Of a stretch of 64,000 nt of DNA, positions 8,379 through 16,701 are shown in pieces (positions within the stretch are counted from its first letter, which is position 1; each line of letters starts with the position of its first letter). The position numbers and the translations under genes were made by a program. The stretch covers positions 62,001 through 126,000 of the forward strand of contig NZ_RCVQ01000003.1 of assembly GCF_016107285.1 (NCBI RefSeq), read 5' to 3'. The stretch is from Roseomonas sp. KE0001. Its GTDB lineage: Bacteria; Pseudomonadota; Alphaproteobacteria; Acetobacterales; Acetobacteraceae. Below the pieces are notes generated by a model. The model did not search any database. It was given only the letters and a program-made list of their open reading frames with translations, and was not told the origin of the DNA.

Positions 8379-8660
8379 GTGAGTAGCTTCCCGCAAAGCC
8401 TCGGTTGCCCGACACTGGCGAAAATCGACCTCCTTGACGGTGGCTGACCCGCCGATTTCTAACCGCGAATAGCCGCCAACCCTACTACGACCGAAATACC
8501 CTTCCTGTTGGAAGGCTGTCACTACATGGTCGCTCGTGTAGCAGCGTGAGGCAATGCGCACAGGCGGTTCCGATAGTGATCGCGATTCCAGCTGGCAGAC
8601 CGTTTCACGCTCCACCATCAGCAGAAGACCGGCAAGTTCACGCCGATGATAGGAGGACGG

Positions 8661-8891
8661 ATGACAGACGGAAAATTTCTCACCGCTGAGGAAGTAGCGG
8701 AACGCTATCGCGGGGAGGTGTCTATAGGAACGCTGCGCAATTGGCGCGCGATGAAAATCGGACCTTCCTTCGTGAAGATCGGCAAAGCCGTGCTTTATCC
8801 CATCGTGGAGCTTGAAGCCTGGGACGAAACGAATAAGATTCATTGTCGTGCTTCGAAGCGATCCACCGGGAGCGACAGGGATCAGGTGTGA
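8661..8891 (+). CDS. Excisionase-like helix-turn-helix DNA-binding protein
   Basis: A 76-residue protein with an HTH_17/MerR-like core: LTAEEVAERY, then GTLRNWRAMKIGPSFVKIG and AVLYPIVELEAW. This is the layout of phage and island excisionases (AlpA/Xis type), which bend DNA for excision or act as transcription factors. An AGGAGG ribosome site at 8651-8656 fixes the start at 8661 rather than the upstream ATG. No integrase is visible nearby. It stands between broken genes and an AT-rich stretch ending at the radC remnant, so it is probably a leftover of the mobile element that brought in the left block. Confidence 0.75.
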   Translation: MTDGKFLTAEEVAERYRGEVSIGTLRNWRAMKIGPSFVKIGKAVLYPIVELEAWDETNKIHCRASKRSTGSDRDQV

Positions 8892-8994
8892 GGTCACGGA
8901 CGATCAGAAAAACCGATCCCAATCACCGGCACCAATTCAGTGAACACATCAAAAAACACTGTAAAATCAATATCATATTGAATTACGTCGGACG

Positions 8995-9156
8995 TTCCAC
9001 AACCACCCGAGCGGCGACCCGACGCCGAGCCGCGCCGATATCGAGATGACCGCCGAGATCCGACGGGCGGGCGAGGTCTTCGATGTCGTGGTGCATGACC
9101 ACCTGATCGTCGGCAACGGGCGGCATCTGAGCTTCCGGCGGGAAGGGTTGCTCTGA
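8995..9156 (+). pseudogene. radC: radC, 3' remnant
   Basis: These 54 codons are the C-terminus of the RadC/JAB-type protein. They contain the metal-binding HNHPSGDPTPSRADIEMT segment followed by VVVHDHLIVGNG and the usual ending GLL and stop. The N-terminal three-quarters, including the UPF0758 helix-hairpin region, is absent. Immediately upstream the DNA becomes AT-rich (8940-8990) and unrelated. The fragment has no start codon in a sensible place. It marks the right-hand edge of the foreign block: an insertion or deletion has replaced the 5' part of radC. Confidence 0.85.
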
Positions 9157-9172
9157 GGCCGGAGGCGGCGCC

Positions 9173-10642
9173 TCACCACCGGGCGCGCATCAGGGCCAGG
9201 GCACGCGCCGCCCGGATGTCCATGTCCGAGCGGTCGTCGGTCAGCACCGGCTGGCCTTCCGCCAGCTCCCCGGTCTCCGAGAGCGTCGCCGCGAGGCGGC
9301 GCGCGGCCGATTGCGCGGCCGCCGGCGCCGCGTCCAGCCGGGCCCGGGCCTCGGCCGGCGCCACCGGCTCGGTCCAGGCCAGCAGGATGGCGTTGCCGCT
9401 GCCCGAGCGCGCCGCCAGTACGGCGGGGAAGGCGGCGCGCAGGCTGGCCGCCAGCGGGCCGGCGATGCTGTCGGGATCGCCGGCGCCGAAGACGTTCATC
9501 GCCACCACCCCGCCCGGCGCCAGCCGCGCGGCCACCAGCCGGAAGAACTCCACCGTCGCGACATGCGCCGGCACCTGCCCGGTGGCGTAGAGATCGATGA
9601 CGATGACCTGATGCCGGGCGGGGTCGGCCGCCAGGACGCGCCGCGCGTCGCCATGCGTGACAGGAATGGCGAGGTCGAAATACGCTCGCCCCGCCGCCGT
9701 CACGCCGGGGTCGATCTCGACGCCCCGCAGGCGCCAGCCGGGCCAGGCCCGCCGCGTCGCGGTGATGGCGGAGCCGCCGGCGACACCGAGGAACAGCGCG
9801 CTGCCGCCCGGGGCGGCGCCCGGCCGCGCCAGGGCGGGGACGGCGGCCAGCAACTCCCAGTAGGAGCCGGTCTCGCCGCCATCATGCCGCCGGGCCGATT
9901 GCACGATGCGCGTCGTGTTCAGCATCAGGCTGCTGGTCTCGCGGTCGCGGCGGACCATGACGGTGTTGTAGGGCGTCTCGCGATAGAGGGCGAAGGCGGC
10001 CTGCCGCTGCTGTTCGGCCAGGAAGCCGGGCAGCAGCGGCGCCAGGGCGAGGGCGGCGCGCAGCGGGGGCAGGCCGGTGGCCAGGGCGGCCAGCGCCGCC
10101 ACCAGCGCGGCCAGGGCGTAGCCTCCGGTCAGGCCGAGATAGGGGATGGCGAGGAAGGCGGCGAAGAAGGTGCCGCCGATGCTGCCCAGCGCCTGGCAGG
10201 CCGAGACCAGCCCCGAGGCGCGCGCCGCGCCCTCCAGCGGCGCCAGCCGGGCGACGCAGAGCGGCGAGGCGGCGGCGAGGGCGAAGGCGGGCGGGCCGAT
10301 CAGCAGCATGGAGGCGCCGACCGCGCCCGCCAGCGGCCCCAGCGCGGCCTCGGCGCCGGCGGTGATGGCGCGGCCCAGCCAGGGGGTGAGGGCGGCGAGG
10401 CCGGCGGCGGCGCCGAGCAGCAGCGGCAGCGCCCTGGCGCCATCGGGGCGGGCGCCGAGCCGCCCGCCCACCACGTACCCGGCGGACATGAAGGCCAGGG
10501 CGGTGCCGATGATGGCGCCCCATTGATGGATGGTCTGGCCGAAGACCGGCGCCATCAACCGGCCATCGAGCATTTCCAGCGCCATGACGCTCCAGCCCGC
10601 CGCGAAGGCGGCGAAGCCGGTGACGAGGCGCTGGCGCCTCAC
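9173..10642 (-). CDS. Membrane-fused spermidine synthase-like protein
   Basis: A 489-residue protein with about seven to eight hydrophobic helices in the first 235 residues, followed by a Rossmann-type spermidine synthase/methyltransferase-like domain (LFLGVAGGSA, RGVEIDP, VIVIDLYA). Family annotation is fused MFS/spermidine synthase, and no activity has been assigned from sequence. The aspartate-rich polyamine pocket is not obvious, so aminopropyl transfer should not be assumed. I chose the GTG at 10642, because the longer open frame runs back into hbd. This start lies 7 bases after the hbd stop, so the gene is probably the last of the etf-hbd operon. Confidence 0.78.
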   Translation of the reverse strand: MRRQRLVTGFAAFAAGWSVMALEMLDGRLMAPVFGQTIHQWGAIIGTALAFMSAGYVVGGRLGARPDGARALPLLLGAAAGLAALTPWLGRAITAGAEAALGPLAGAVGASMLLIGPPAFALAAASPLCVARLAPLEGAARASGLVSACQALGSIGGTFFAAFLAIPYLGLTGGYALAALVAALAALATGLPPLRAALALAPLLPGFLAEQQRQAAFALYRETPYNTVMVRRDRETSSLMLNTTRIVQSARRHDGGETGSYWELLAAVPALARPGAAPGGSALFLGVAGGSAITATRRAWPGWRLRGVEIDPGVTAAGRAYFDLAIPVTHGDARRVLAADPARHQVIVIDLYATGQVPAHVATVEFFRLVAARLAPGGVVAMNVFGAGDPDSIAGPLAASLRAAFPAVLAARSGSGNAILLAWTEPVAPAEARARLDAAPAAAQSAARRLAATLSETGELAEGQPVLTDDRSDMDIRAARALALMRARW

Positions 10643-10649
10643 GCCGCCC

Positions 10650-11534
10650 TCACCGGGTCGGCTTCGGCGGATCCTGGCTGTAGTCGTAGAAGCCGCGGCC
10701 GGCCTTGCGGCCCAGCCAGCCGGCCTCGACATACTTCACCAGCAGCGGGGAGGGGCGGTACTTGCTGTCGCCCATGCCCTCATGCAGTACCCGCATGATG
10801 GCCAGGCAGGTGTCGAGCCCGATGAAGTCGCCGAGCTGCAGCGGCCCCATCGGGTGGTTGGCGCCGAGCCTCATCGCCGCGTCGATCGAGCGCACGTCGC
10901 CGACGCCCTCCTGCAGCGCCTGCACCGCCTCGTTGATCATCGGGACCAGGATGCGGTTGACGATGAAGGCCGGGTAGTCCTGCGCTACCGCCGTGGTCTT
11001 GCCGAGCGTGGCGGCCAGCGCCGCGACGGCCTCGAAGGTCTCGTCCGAGGTGGCGATGCCGCGGATGATCTCGACCAGCTTCATGACCGGCACCGGGTTC
11101 ATGAAATGCATGCCGATGACCCGCTCCGGCCGGTCGGTCGCGGCGGCCAGGCGGGTGATCGGGATCGAGGAGGTGTTGGAGGCGAGGATGGCCGCGGGCT
11201 TCAGCACCGGGCAGACCGACCGGAACAGGGAGAGCTTCAGCTCCTCCTTCTCGGTCGCCGCCTCGATGACGATGTCGCAGTCGGAGAAGAGGGACATCTC
11301 GGTGCCGGTGCGGATGCGGCCGAGCGCCGCATCCTTGTCCGCCCCGCTGAGGCCGCCCTTGGCGACCTGCCGGTCCATGTTCCTGGCGACGGTCGCCAGC
11401 GCCTTCTCCAGCGCCTCCGCCTTCACGTCCAGCAGCGCGACGGAGAGGCCCGCCAGGGCTGCCACATGGGCGATGCCGTTGCCCATCTGGCCGGCGCCGA
11501 TGACGCCGACCGAGCGGATCTCCGTCACGCCCAT
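10650..11534 (-). CDS. hbd: 3-hydroxybutyryl-CoA dehydrogenase
   Basis: A 294-residue 3-hydroxyacyl-CoA dehydrogenase of the short stand-alone type. The NAD-binding motif GAGQMGNGIAHVAA is at residues 13-26, and the catalytic region SNTSSIPIT is followed by GMHFMNPVPVMKLVEI. The C-terminal domain ends NHPMGPLQLGDFIGLDTCL. It oxidises 3-hydroxybutyryl-CoA to acetoacetyl-CoA with NAD(P)+. It starts 3 bases after etfA, the conserved alphaproteobacterial order, which ties it to fatty-acid or polyhydroxybutyrate metabolism feeding electrons through ETF. Confidence 0.94.
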   Translation of the reverse strand: MGVTEIRSVGVIGAGQMGNGIAHVAALAGLSVALLDVKAEALEKALATVARNMDRQVAKGGLSGADKDAALGRIRTGTEMSLFSDCDIVIEAATEKEELKLSLFRSVCPVLKPAAILASNTSSIPITRLAAATDRPERVIGMHFMNPVPVMKLVEIIRGIATSDETFEAVAALAATLGKTTAVAQDYPAFIVNRILVPMINEAVQALQEGVGDVRSIDAAMRLGANHPMGPLQLGDFIGLDTCLAIMRVLHEGMGDSKYRPSPLLVKYVEAGWLGRKAGRGFYDYSQDPPKPTR

Positions 11535-11537
11535 GCC

Positions 11538-12461
11538 TCAGCCGAGCTCCTGTTCGAGTTCGGGGAGGAGCTTGAAGAGGTCACCGACGAGGCCGTAGTC
11601 GGCGACCTGGAAGATCGGTGCCTCCTCGTCCTTGTTGATGGCGACGATCACCTTGCTGTCCTTCATGCCGGCCAGGTGCTGGATGGCGCCGGAGATGCCG
11701 ACCGCGATGTAGAGCTCGGGCGCGACGATCTTGCCGGTCTGGCCCACCTGGTGGTCGTTCGGCGCGTAGCCGGCATCGACCGCGGCGCGGCTGGCGCCGA
11801 TCGCCGCGCCCAGCTTGTCGGCGATGCCCTCCAGCAGGTGGAAGTTCTCCGCCGAGCCCATGGCGCGGCCGCCGGAGATCACCACGCGGGCCGCGGTCAG
11901 CTCCGGCCGCTCGCTCTGCGCGATCTCGGCGCTGACGAAGCGCGACACGCCCGGATCCTCCGCCGCCGGCGCCGTCTCGACCGCGGCCGAGCCGCCCTCG
12001 GCGGCCACCGGGTCGAAGGAGGCGGCGCGGACCGTCAGCACCTTCCTCGCATCCGAGGTCCTCACCGTCGCCAGCGCGTTGCCGGCATAGATGAAGCGGC
12101 GGAAGGTGTCCGGCCCCTCGACCCCGGCGACATCGGTGATCACCTGCACGTCGAGCAGCGCCGCGACGCGCGGCATGATGTTCTTGCCGAGCGCGCTGCC
12201 CGGCGCCACCAGATGGTCATAGCCCGGCGCCAGCGCCACCAGCAGGGCGGCGGCGGGCTCGGCCAGCGCGTGCTCATATGCGGCGCCATCGGCCTGCAGC
12301 ACCTTGGCGACGCCGGGCAGCCGGGCCGCGGCCTGGGCCGCCTCGGCGCCGAGGGCCAGGACATGCACGTCGCCGCCGATCTGCGCCGCGGCGGCCACGG
12401 CGCAACGGGTCGGCTGGCTGACGGTCGCGCCGGTGCTGTCGGAAAGGACAAGGACGGCCAT
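11538..12461 (-). CDS. etfA: Electron transfer flavoprotein, alpha subunit
   Basis: A 307-residue ETF alpha subunit that binds FAD and, with EtfB, carries electrons from acyl-CoA dehydrogenases to ETF:quinone oxidoreductase. The C-terminal FAD-binding domain shows [38 protein letters not shown] and [15 protein letters not shown], the strongest family marks. The frame is open far upstream through etfB. The start at 12461 ([11 protein letters not shown]) matches the family N-terminus and lies 2 bases after the etfB stop, so the genes are cotranscribed. Confidence 0.95.
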   Translation of the reverse strand: MAVLVLSDSTGATVSQPTRCAVAAAAQIGGDVHVLALGAEAAQAAARLPGVAKVLQADGAAYEHALAEPAAALLVALAPGYDHLVAPGSALGKNIMPRVAALLDVQVITDVAGVEGPDTFRRFIYAGNALATVRTSDARKVLTVRAASFDPVAAEGGSAAVETAPAAEDPGVSRFVSAEIAQSERPELTAARVVISGGRAMGSAENFHLLEGIADKLGAAIGASRAAVDAGYAPNDHQVGQTGKIVAPELYIAVGISGAIQHLAGMKDSKVIVAINKDEEAPIFQVADYGLVGDLFKLLPELEQELG

Positions 12462-12463
12462 GC

Positions 12464-13210
12464 TCAGATCACCTTCGCTTCGGTCTTCAGCTTGGACACC
12501 AGCTCGGCCACCGAGCCGACCCTGACGCCAGCCTGGCGCTTCGGCGGCTCCTCGACCTTCAGCACGGTGAGGCGCGGCGTGACGTCCACACCGAGATCCG
12601 CCGCCTTCAGCGTCTCCAGCGGCTTCTTGCGCGCCTTCATGATGTTGGGCAGCGAGGCGTAGCGCGGCTCGTTCAGGCGCAGGTCGGTGGTGACGATCGC
12701 CGGCAGCGTGAGCTGCACCGTCTCCAGCCCGCCATCGACCTCGCGCGTCACCGTCGCGCCCTCCGCCGACAGCTCGACCTTGCTGGCGTAGGTGCCCTGG
12801 CCCCAGCCAAGCAGCGCCGCCAGCATCTGGCCCGTCGCGTTCATGTCGTCGTCGATCGCCTGCTTGCCCATCACGACCAGCTGCGGCTGCTCGCGCTCGA
12901 CCAGCGCCTTCAGGATCTTGGCTACCGCCAGCGGCTCCGTGCCCTCGGCCTCCACCAGGATGCCGCGATCCGCCCCCATCGCCATCGCCGTGCGCAGCTG
13001 CTCCTGCGCCTGCGCCGGTCCCACGGAAACCGCGACGATCTCCGTCACCGCGCCCTTCTCCCTGAGACGCACCGCCTCCTCGACCGCGATCTCGTCGAAG
13101 GGGTTCATCGACATCTTCACGTTCGCCGTCTCGACGCCCGTGCCGTCCGCCTTCACGCGGACCTTCACATTGTAATCCACCACCCGCTTGACGGGGACGA
13201 GGAGCTTCAT
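12464..13210 (-). CDS. etfB: Electron transfer flavoprotein, beta subunit
   Basis: A 248-residue ETF beta subunit, the AMP-binding partner of EtfA. It begins [16 protein letters not shown] and carries [38 protein letters not shown] and [16 protein letters not shown], all typical. Length equals the family norm (about 249). The open frame extends upstream to 13453 without homology, so the start at 13210 is preferred. It is followed at 2 bases by etfA and then hbd. Confidence 0.95.
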   Translation of the reverse strand: MKLLVPVKRVVDYNVKVRVKADGTGVETANVKMSMNPFDEIAVEEAVRLREKGAVTEIVAVSVGPAQAQEQLRTAMAMGADRGILVEAEGTEPLAVAKILKALVEREQPQLVVMGKQAIDDDMNATGQMLAALLGWGQGTYASKVELSAEGATVTREVDGGLETVQLTLPAIVTTDLRLNEPRYASLPNIMKARKKPLETLKAADLGVDVTPRLTVLKVEEPPKRQAGVRVGSVAELVSKLKTEAKVI

Positions 13211-13462
13211 CGCCTGACCGTGTCCTGCTTCCTGGAGTTTGAGCCTGTTGAGCCGGGGCTGCACCGGGCGGCCGCCCCGAAGATGCGGACCACCCCTTGC
13301 CGCCGCCGCCGCCTCTCTCGGGGCGGGCATTCTGCGTTGCGGCGCGGAGCCTAGGCGTGCGCTCCGTATCAGGCAAGGTGAGGCAGGGCAGGGCGGGTCC
13401 CGGCGGGCCCGTCCGCCGGGGCGGATTGAAGGACCCAGGGCCTCCCTGACCACCGATCCGGC

Positions 13463-13663
13463 CTATCCGCGCATGCTCCAGACCAGGGCCAGGAAGAGCG
13501 CGATGGACAGGCCCTGCAACACCACGCGCCAGCGCATCAGGCGGTTCGAGCGGGCGCCGGCGGCCGCGCCCCCGTCACGCCCCAGCCCCGCCATGCCGGC
13601 GAACAGGACGCCGAGGGTGGCCAGCATGGAGAGGCCGAGCAGGATGGACAGGAAAACGGTCAT
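13463..13663 (-). CDS. Twin-transmembrane (HIG1-like) small membrane protein
   Basis: A 66-residue protein with two hydrophobic helices (residues about 3-24 and 48-64) joined by a glycine/alanine-rich polar linker ending SNRLMRWRVVLQG. RLMR(W/L)RV-type sequences between two helices are typical of the HIG1-domain 'twin transmembrane protein' family of alphaproteobacteria. That family is commonly encoded just upstream of etfB, as here. The mitochondrial relatives modulate cytochrome oxidase; the bacterial role is not established. A 253-base gap separates it from etfB, so cotranscription is plausible but unproven. Confidence 0.75.
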   Translation of the reverse strand: MTVFLSILLGLSMLATLGVLFAGMAGLGRDGGAAAGARSNRLMRWRVVLQGLSIALFLALVWSMRG

Positions 13664-13758
13664 CCGCAGCACATAGCGCCGCCGGCGCGGGGCGCAAGGC
13701 ATGCCATGCCGGCCCCGGAGGTTGACGCGAGGGAACGCTTCGGCTTGGCCTCGCAGCC

Positions 13759-16128
13759 ATGCGCCTCCCGATTCCGCTGACGCTGCTGCTCGCCCTGCTC
13801 CTTCTGCCGCTGCCCGGCCTCGCTCCGGCGGCCTGGGCCCAGCCGGCGCCTGCCGCATCGGTGCCCGCCCAGCCGGCGCCCGCCCCGCCGCCTGCCTCCC
13901 CGGCGGTGGCGCCGGCCGAGATTCAGCGGCTGCTCGCCCTGCTGCGGGACGAGGCGCGGCGGCAGGAGCTGATCCGCACCCTGGAGGCCCTGTCCGCGGC
14001 GGCCCCGGCCCCGGCGCAGCCGGGGGAGGGGGCTCCCCCCGCGGCCGCCCCTGGTGCGGCCCCTGGTGCCACCCCTTCGGCCGAGGCGCCCCCGGCCAAT
14101 GCGGCGGCGGCGGCGGTGGAGCAGCTCCTGGCGCCCGACACGCTGGGCGGCCAGCTTCTGCAGGGCCTCTCCCGCCGCCTCCACTGGCTCTCGGAGCAGG
14201 TGGTCGGCGGCGTGCAGACGGTGGCCGACCTGCCCGCCCTGATCTCCTGGTTCTCGTCCCTGGCCTATGATCCGGTGACCCGCGCCCGGGTGGCCGACGC
14301 CTCCTGGAAGTTGGCCCTGCTCTTCGGCCTCGGCCTGCTGGCCGAGATGCTGGCGCGCCGCGCCACCGCCCGGCCGTTGCGCGCGCTGGAGGCCCGGGCG
14401 ACGGGACCCCGGCCGAAGCTGCCCGTCCTGCTGCGCCGGCTGCCGCTGGTGCTGGGGCGGCTGCTGCTCGACCTGGCGCCGGTGGCCGCCTTCGCCCTGC
14501 TCTCCTACGGGCTGATCGGCGCGGTACAGCCGCTGCCCACCACCCAGCTCGTGCTGCTGATCGCCAACAACGCCTATATCGCCTGCCTTCTGCTCGGCCT
14601 GCTGTCGCGCCTGGCCCTCGCCCCCGCCGTGCCGGGCCTGCGCCTGCTGCCGGTCTCGGACGAGACCGCCGCCTATGTCGACCTCTGGCTGCGCCGGCTC
14701 TGGGTCATCCTGGTCGGCGGCTATGCCCTGGCCGAGGCCGGGCTGCTCCTCGGCCTGCCCTGGGGCGCCTATGATGCCATCCAGCGCCTGTCGCACCTGG
14801 TCATCTCCATCGCCCTCGGCGTCATGGTGCTGCAGAACCGCGTGGCGGTGGCGCGGGTGCTGCGCGCGCCGCCGCTGCGCCCGGGGGACCAGCCGCACCG
14901 CGCCCGCGCCGCCGCCCGCCGCTTCCGCGACGGCCTGGCCGAGATCTGGCACATCCTCGCCATCCTCTATCTGCTGGCCTTCTGGGCAGTCTGGGCCCTG
15001 CAGATCGAGCACGGCCTCTACCGCCTGCTGCGCGCCAGCCTGCTGTCCCTGCTGGTGCTGGCGGGCGCCAGGGGCCTCGACCTGCTGCTGCGCCGGGCGC
15101 TCTCGGGCAGCCTGCGGGTGGCGCCCGGCCTGACCGGCCGCTACCCGGCGCTGGAGAGCCGCGCCAACCGGTACATGCCGCTGGCCAAGGGCGCCATCTC
15201 GGCCGGGCTGACGCTGCTTGTGCTGATGATGCTGATGGAGGTCTGGGGCATCGGGTCCTTCGCCTGGTTCGCCCCCGGCGCGCTGGGCAACCGGGTGCTG
15301 CGCTCGCTCGCCTCGGTGGGCTTCACCGCGCTGATGGCGGCGCTGGTCTGGGAGGCGATGAACCTGGCCATCGAACGCCATCTGGAGCGGCTCTCGCGCG
15401 ATGCCGATGCCGCGCGCAGCGCCCGGGTGCGCACGCTGATGCCGATGCTGCGCACCACGCTGCTGGCCGTCATCCTGCTCTTCGTCGCCTTCAACCTGCT
15501 GACCGAGCTCGGTGTGAACGTGGCGCCGCTGCTGGCCGGCGCCGGCGTCATCGGCCTGGCGCTGGGCTTCGGTTCGCAGAAGCTGGTGCAGGACGTCATC
15601 ACCGGCATCTTCCTGCTCTTCGAGGACGCCATGGCGGTGGGCGACGTGGTCGATCTCGGCGGCAAGTCGGGAGTGGTGGAGCAGCTCTCGATCCGCTCGA
15701 TCAAGCTCCGCGCGCTGGATGGCAGCCTGCACATCATCCCCTTCAGCGCCGTCAACGGCGTGACCAACATGACGCGGGACTTCTCCTTCGCCCTGCTCGA
15801 CGTGCAGGTGGCCTACAAGGAGGACACCGACCGGGTGGTGGAGGCGCTGCAGGGCCTCTGCCAGGAGATGCGCTCGGAGGCGAAGTGGGGGCTGGTGATC
15901 CGCGACGCCATGGAGGTGCTCGGCGTCAATCAGCTCTCGCCCGACGGGCCGGTGATCCGCGTCCGGATCAAGACCGAGCCGCTGGAGCGCTGGAACGTGA
16001 TGCGCGAGATGAACCGCCGCATCAAGCGGTGCTTCGACGAGCTCGGCATCGAGATCCCGGCGCACCGGCAGAAGCTGATGATGGAGCCCGGCGGGGCCTT
16101 TCCATCGCCGCCGGGCCGGCCGGCCTGA
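13759..16128 (+). CDS. Large mechanosensitive channel, MscS family
   Basis: A 789-residue channel of the multi-helix MscS class (MscK/YbdG-like size). It has a signal peptide (residues 1-27), a periplasmic Ala/Pro-rich region, roughly ten hydrophobic helices across residues 190-590, and the conserved MscS pore and beta domain. The pore domain includes GVNVAPLLAGAGVIGLALGF and SQKLVQDVITGIF, and then the family motif DVVDLGGKSGVVEQLSIRS with the ending NMTRDFS. It releases solutes during hypo-osmotic shock. The start lies 95 bases from that of the oppositely directed twin-TM gene, so the gap should hold divergent promoters. Confidence 0.9.
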   Translation: MRLPIPLTLLLALLLLPLPGLAPAAWAQPAPAASVPAQPAPAPPPASPAVAPAEIQRLLALLRDEARRQELIRTLEALSAAAPAPAQPGEGAPPAAAPGAAPGATPSAEAPPANAAAAAVEQLLAPDTLGGQLLQGLSRRLHWLSEQVVGGVQTVADLPALISWFSSLAYDPVTRARVADASWKLALLFGLGLLAEMLARRATARPLRALEARATGPRPKLPVLLRRLPLVLGRLLLDLAPVAAFALLSYGLIGAVQPLPTTQLVLLIANNAYIACLLLGLLSRLALAPAVPGLRLLPVSDETAAYVDLWLRRLWVILVGGYALAEAGLLLGLPWGAYDAIQRLSHLVISIALGVMVLQNRVAVARVLRAPPLRPGDQPHRARAAARRFRDGLAEIWHILAILYLLAFWAVWALQIEHGLYRLLRASLLSLLVLAGARGLDLLLRRALSGSLRVAPGLTGRYPALESRANRYMPLAKGAISAGLTLLVLMMLMEVWGIGSFAWFAPGALGNRVLRSLASVGFTALMAALVWEAMNLAIERHLERLSRDADAARSARVRTLMPMLRTTLLAVILLFVAFNLLTELGVNVAPLLAGAGVIGLALGFGSQKLVQDVITGIFLLFEDAMAVGDVVDLGGKSGVVEQLSIRSIKLRALDGSLHIIPFSAVNGVTNMTRDFSFALLDVQVAYKEDTDRVVEALQGLCQEMRSEAKWGLVIRDAMEVLGVNQLSPDGPVIRVRIKTEPLERWNVMREMNRRIKRCFDELGIEIPAHRQKLMMEPGGAFPSPPGRPA

Positions 16129-16345
16129 GGCGCCCATGCCAATGGCGGGGATCAGCCATGCACGATCCCCGCTGGCGGTTCGGCTTGCCAGCACCGGCGC
16201 GCCAAACCTATCCTCCTGGCATGTGCTGCACCGGCCCCTTCGGGATCGTCATTAGCGGCCCGGCCGCCTGAGCGCCCTGCGGGGGGCAGCGGCCGGGACA
16301 GCCCCGCGCACCCTCCGATCCGAACGCTCCGGAAGCCCCTCTCCC

Positions 16346-16624
16346 ATGTCCGATTGTCTGTCTCCGCTCACCGCCGCCCGTTTCACCGTGGTCGCCGAGG
16401 CCTATCCCGGCCTGCTCTCCCGCGTGCTGGAGCCCTTCGCCAGGCGCGACCTGACGCCCGACCGCTTCCGCTCGCAGCGCGAGGGCGCCCTGTTGCGCAC
16501 CGAGATCGCGCTCGACGCCATGCCGGTCGAGATGCTGCACCTCGTCGCCGGCAATCTGGGCCAGATCGTCGGCGTGATCCGCGTCGAGGCGATGGAAGGC
16601 CGCCACATCCGGCTGGTGGCCTGA
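16346..16624 (+). CDS. Small ACT-domain protein
   Basis: A 92-residue protein whose whole length resembles a single ACT-like domain: a hydrophobic strand, AEAYPGLLSRVLEPFARRDL, a basic strand, and a second strand/helix ending LGQIVGVIRV. ACT modules usually bind amino acids and regulate enzymes. The pattern is closest to IlvN/IlvM-type acetolactate synthase small subunits, but it is too short for a complete IlvN and no large subunit is nearby. It stands just before lysA with a 77-base gap. Its role is not known. Confidence 0.65.
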   Translation: MSDCLSPLTAARFTVVAEAYPGLLSRVLEPFARRDLTPDRFRSQREGALLRTEIALDAMPVEMLHLVAGNLGQIVGVIRVEAMEGRHIRLVA

Positions 16625-16701
16625 TCCCCCGCTTTTCAGGGACCCCGCTTTTTAGTGGACCTCTGGCAGGCGGCGCGGCGGCGCATCACAATGGGAGCAT
16701 C

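Noticed and set aside
8295-8618. About 107-residue minus-strand frame ending in VDFA and stop
   Set aside because: Parts read like real protein (EGYFGRSRVGGYSRLEIGG), but its end is antisense to the QorB relic, there is no ribosome site and I cannot place it. Possibly a fragment of a lost gene.
10530-12662. 710-residue plus-strand open frame over hbd and etfA
   Set aside because: Antisense shadow of two unmistakable conserved genes; composition is Asp/Arg/His-rich with no domain.
11538-13376. 612-residue reading of etfA starting inside etfB
   Set aside because: The first 300 residues are an out-of-frame shadow of etfB; true homology starts at 12461.
13660-16194. 844-residue minus-strand open frame opposite the MscS gene
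   Set aside because: Low-complexity Arg/Gly/Gln/His sequence, the usual antisense shadow of GC-rich coding DNA; the plus strand encodes a clear channel.
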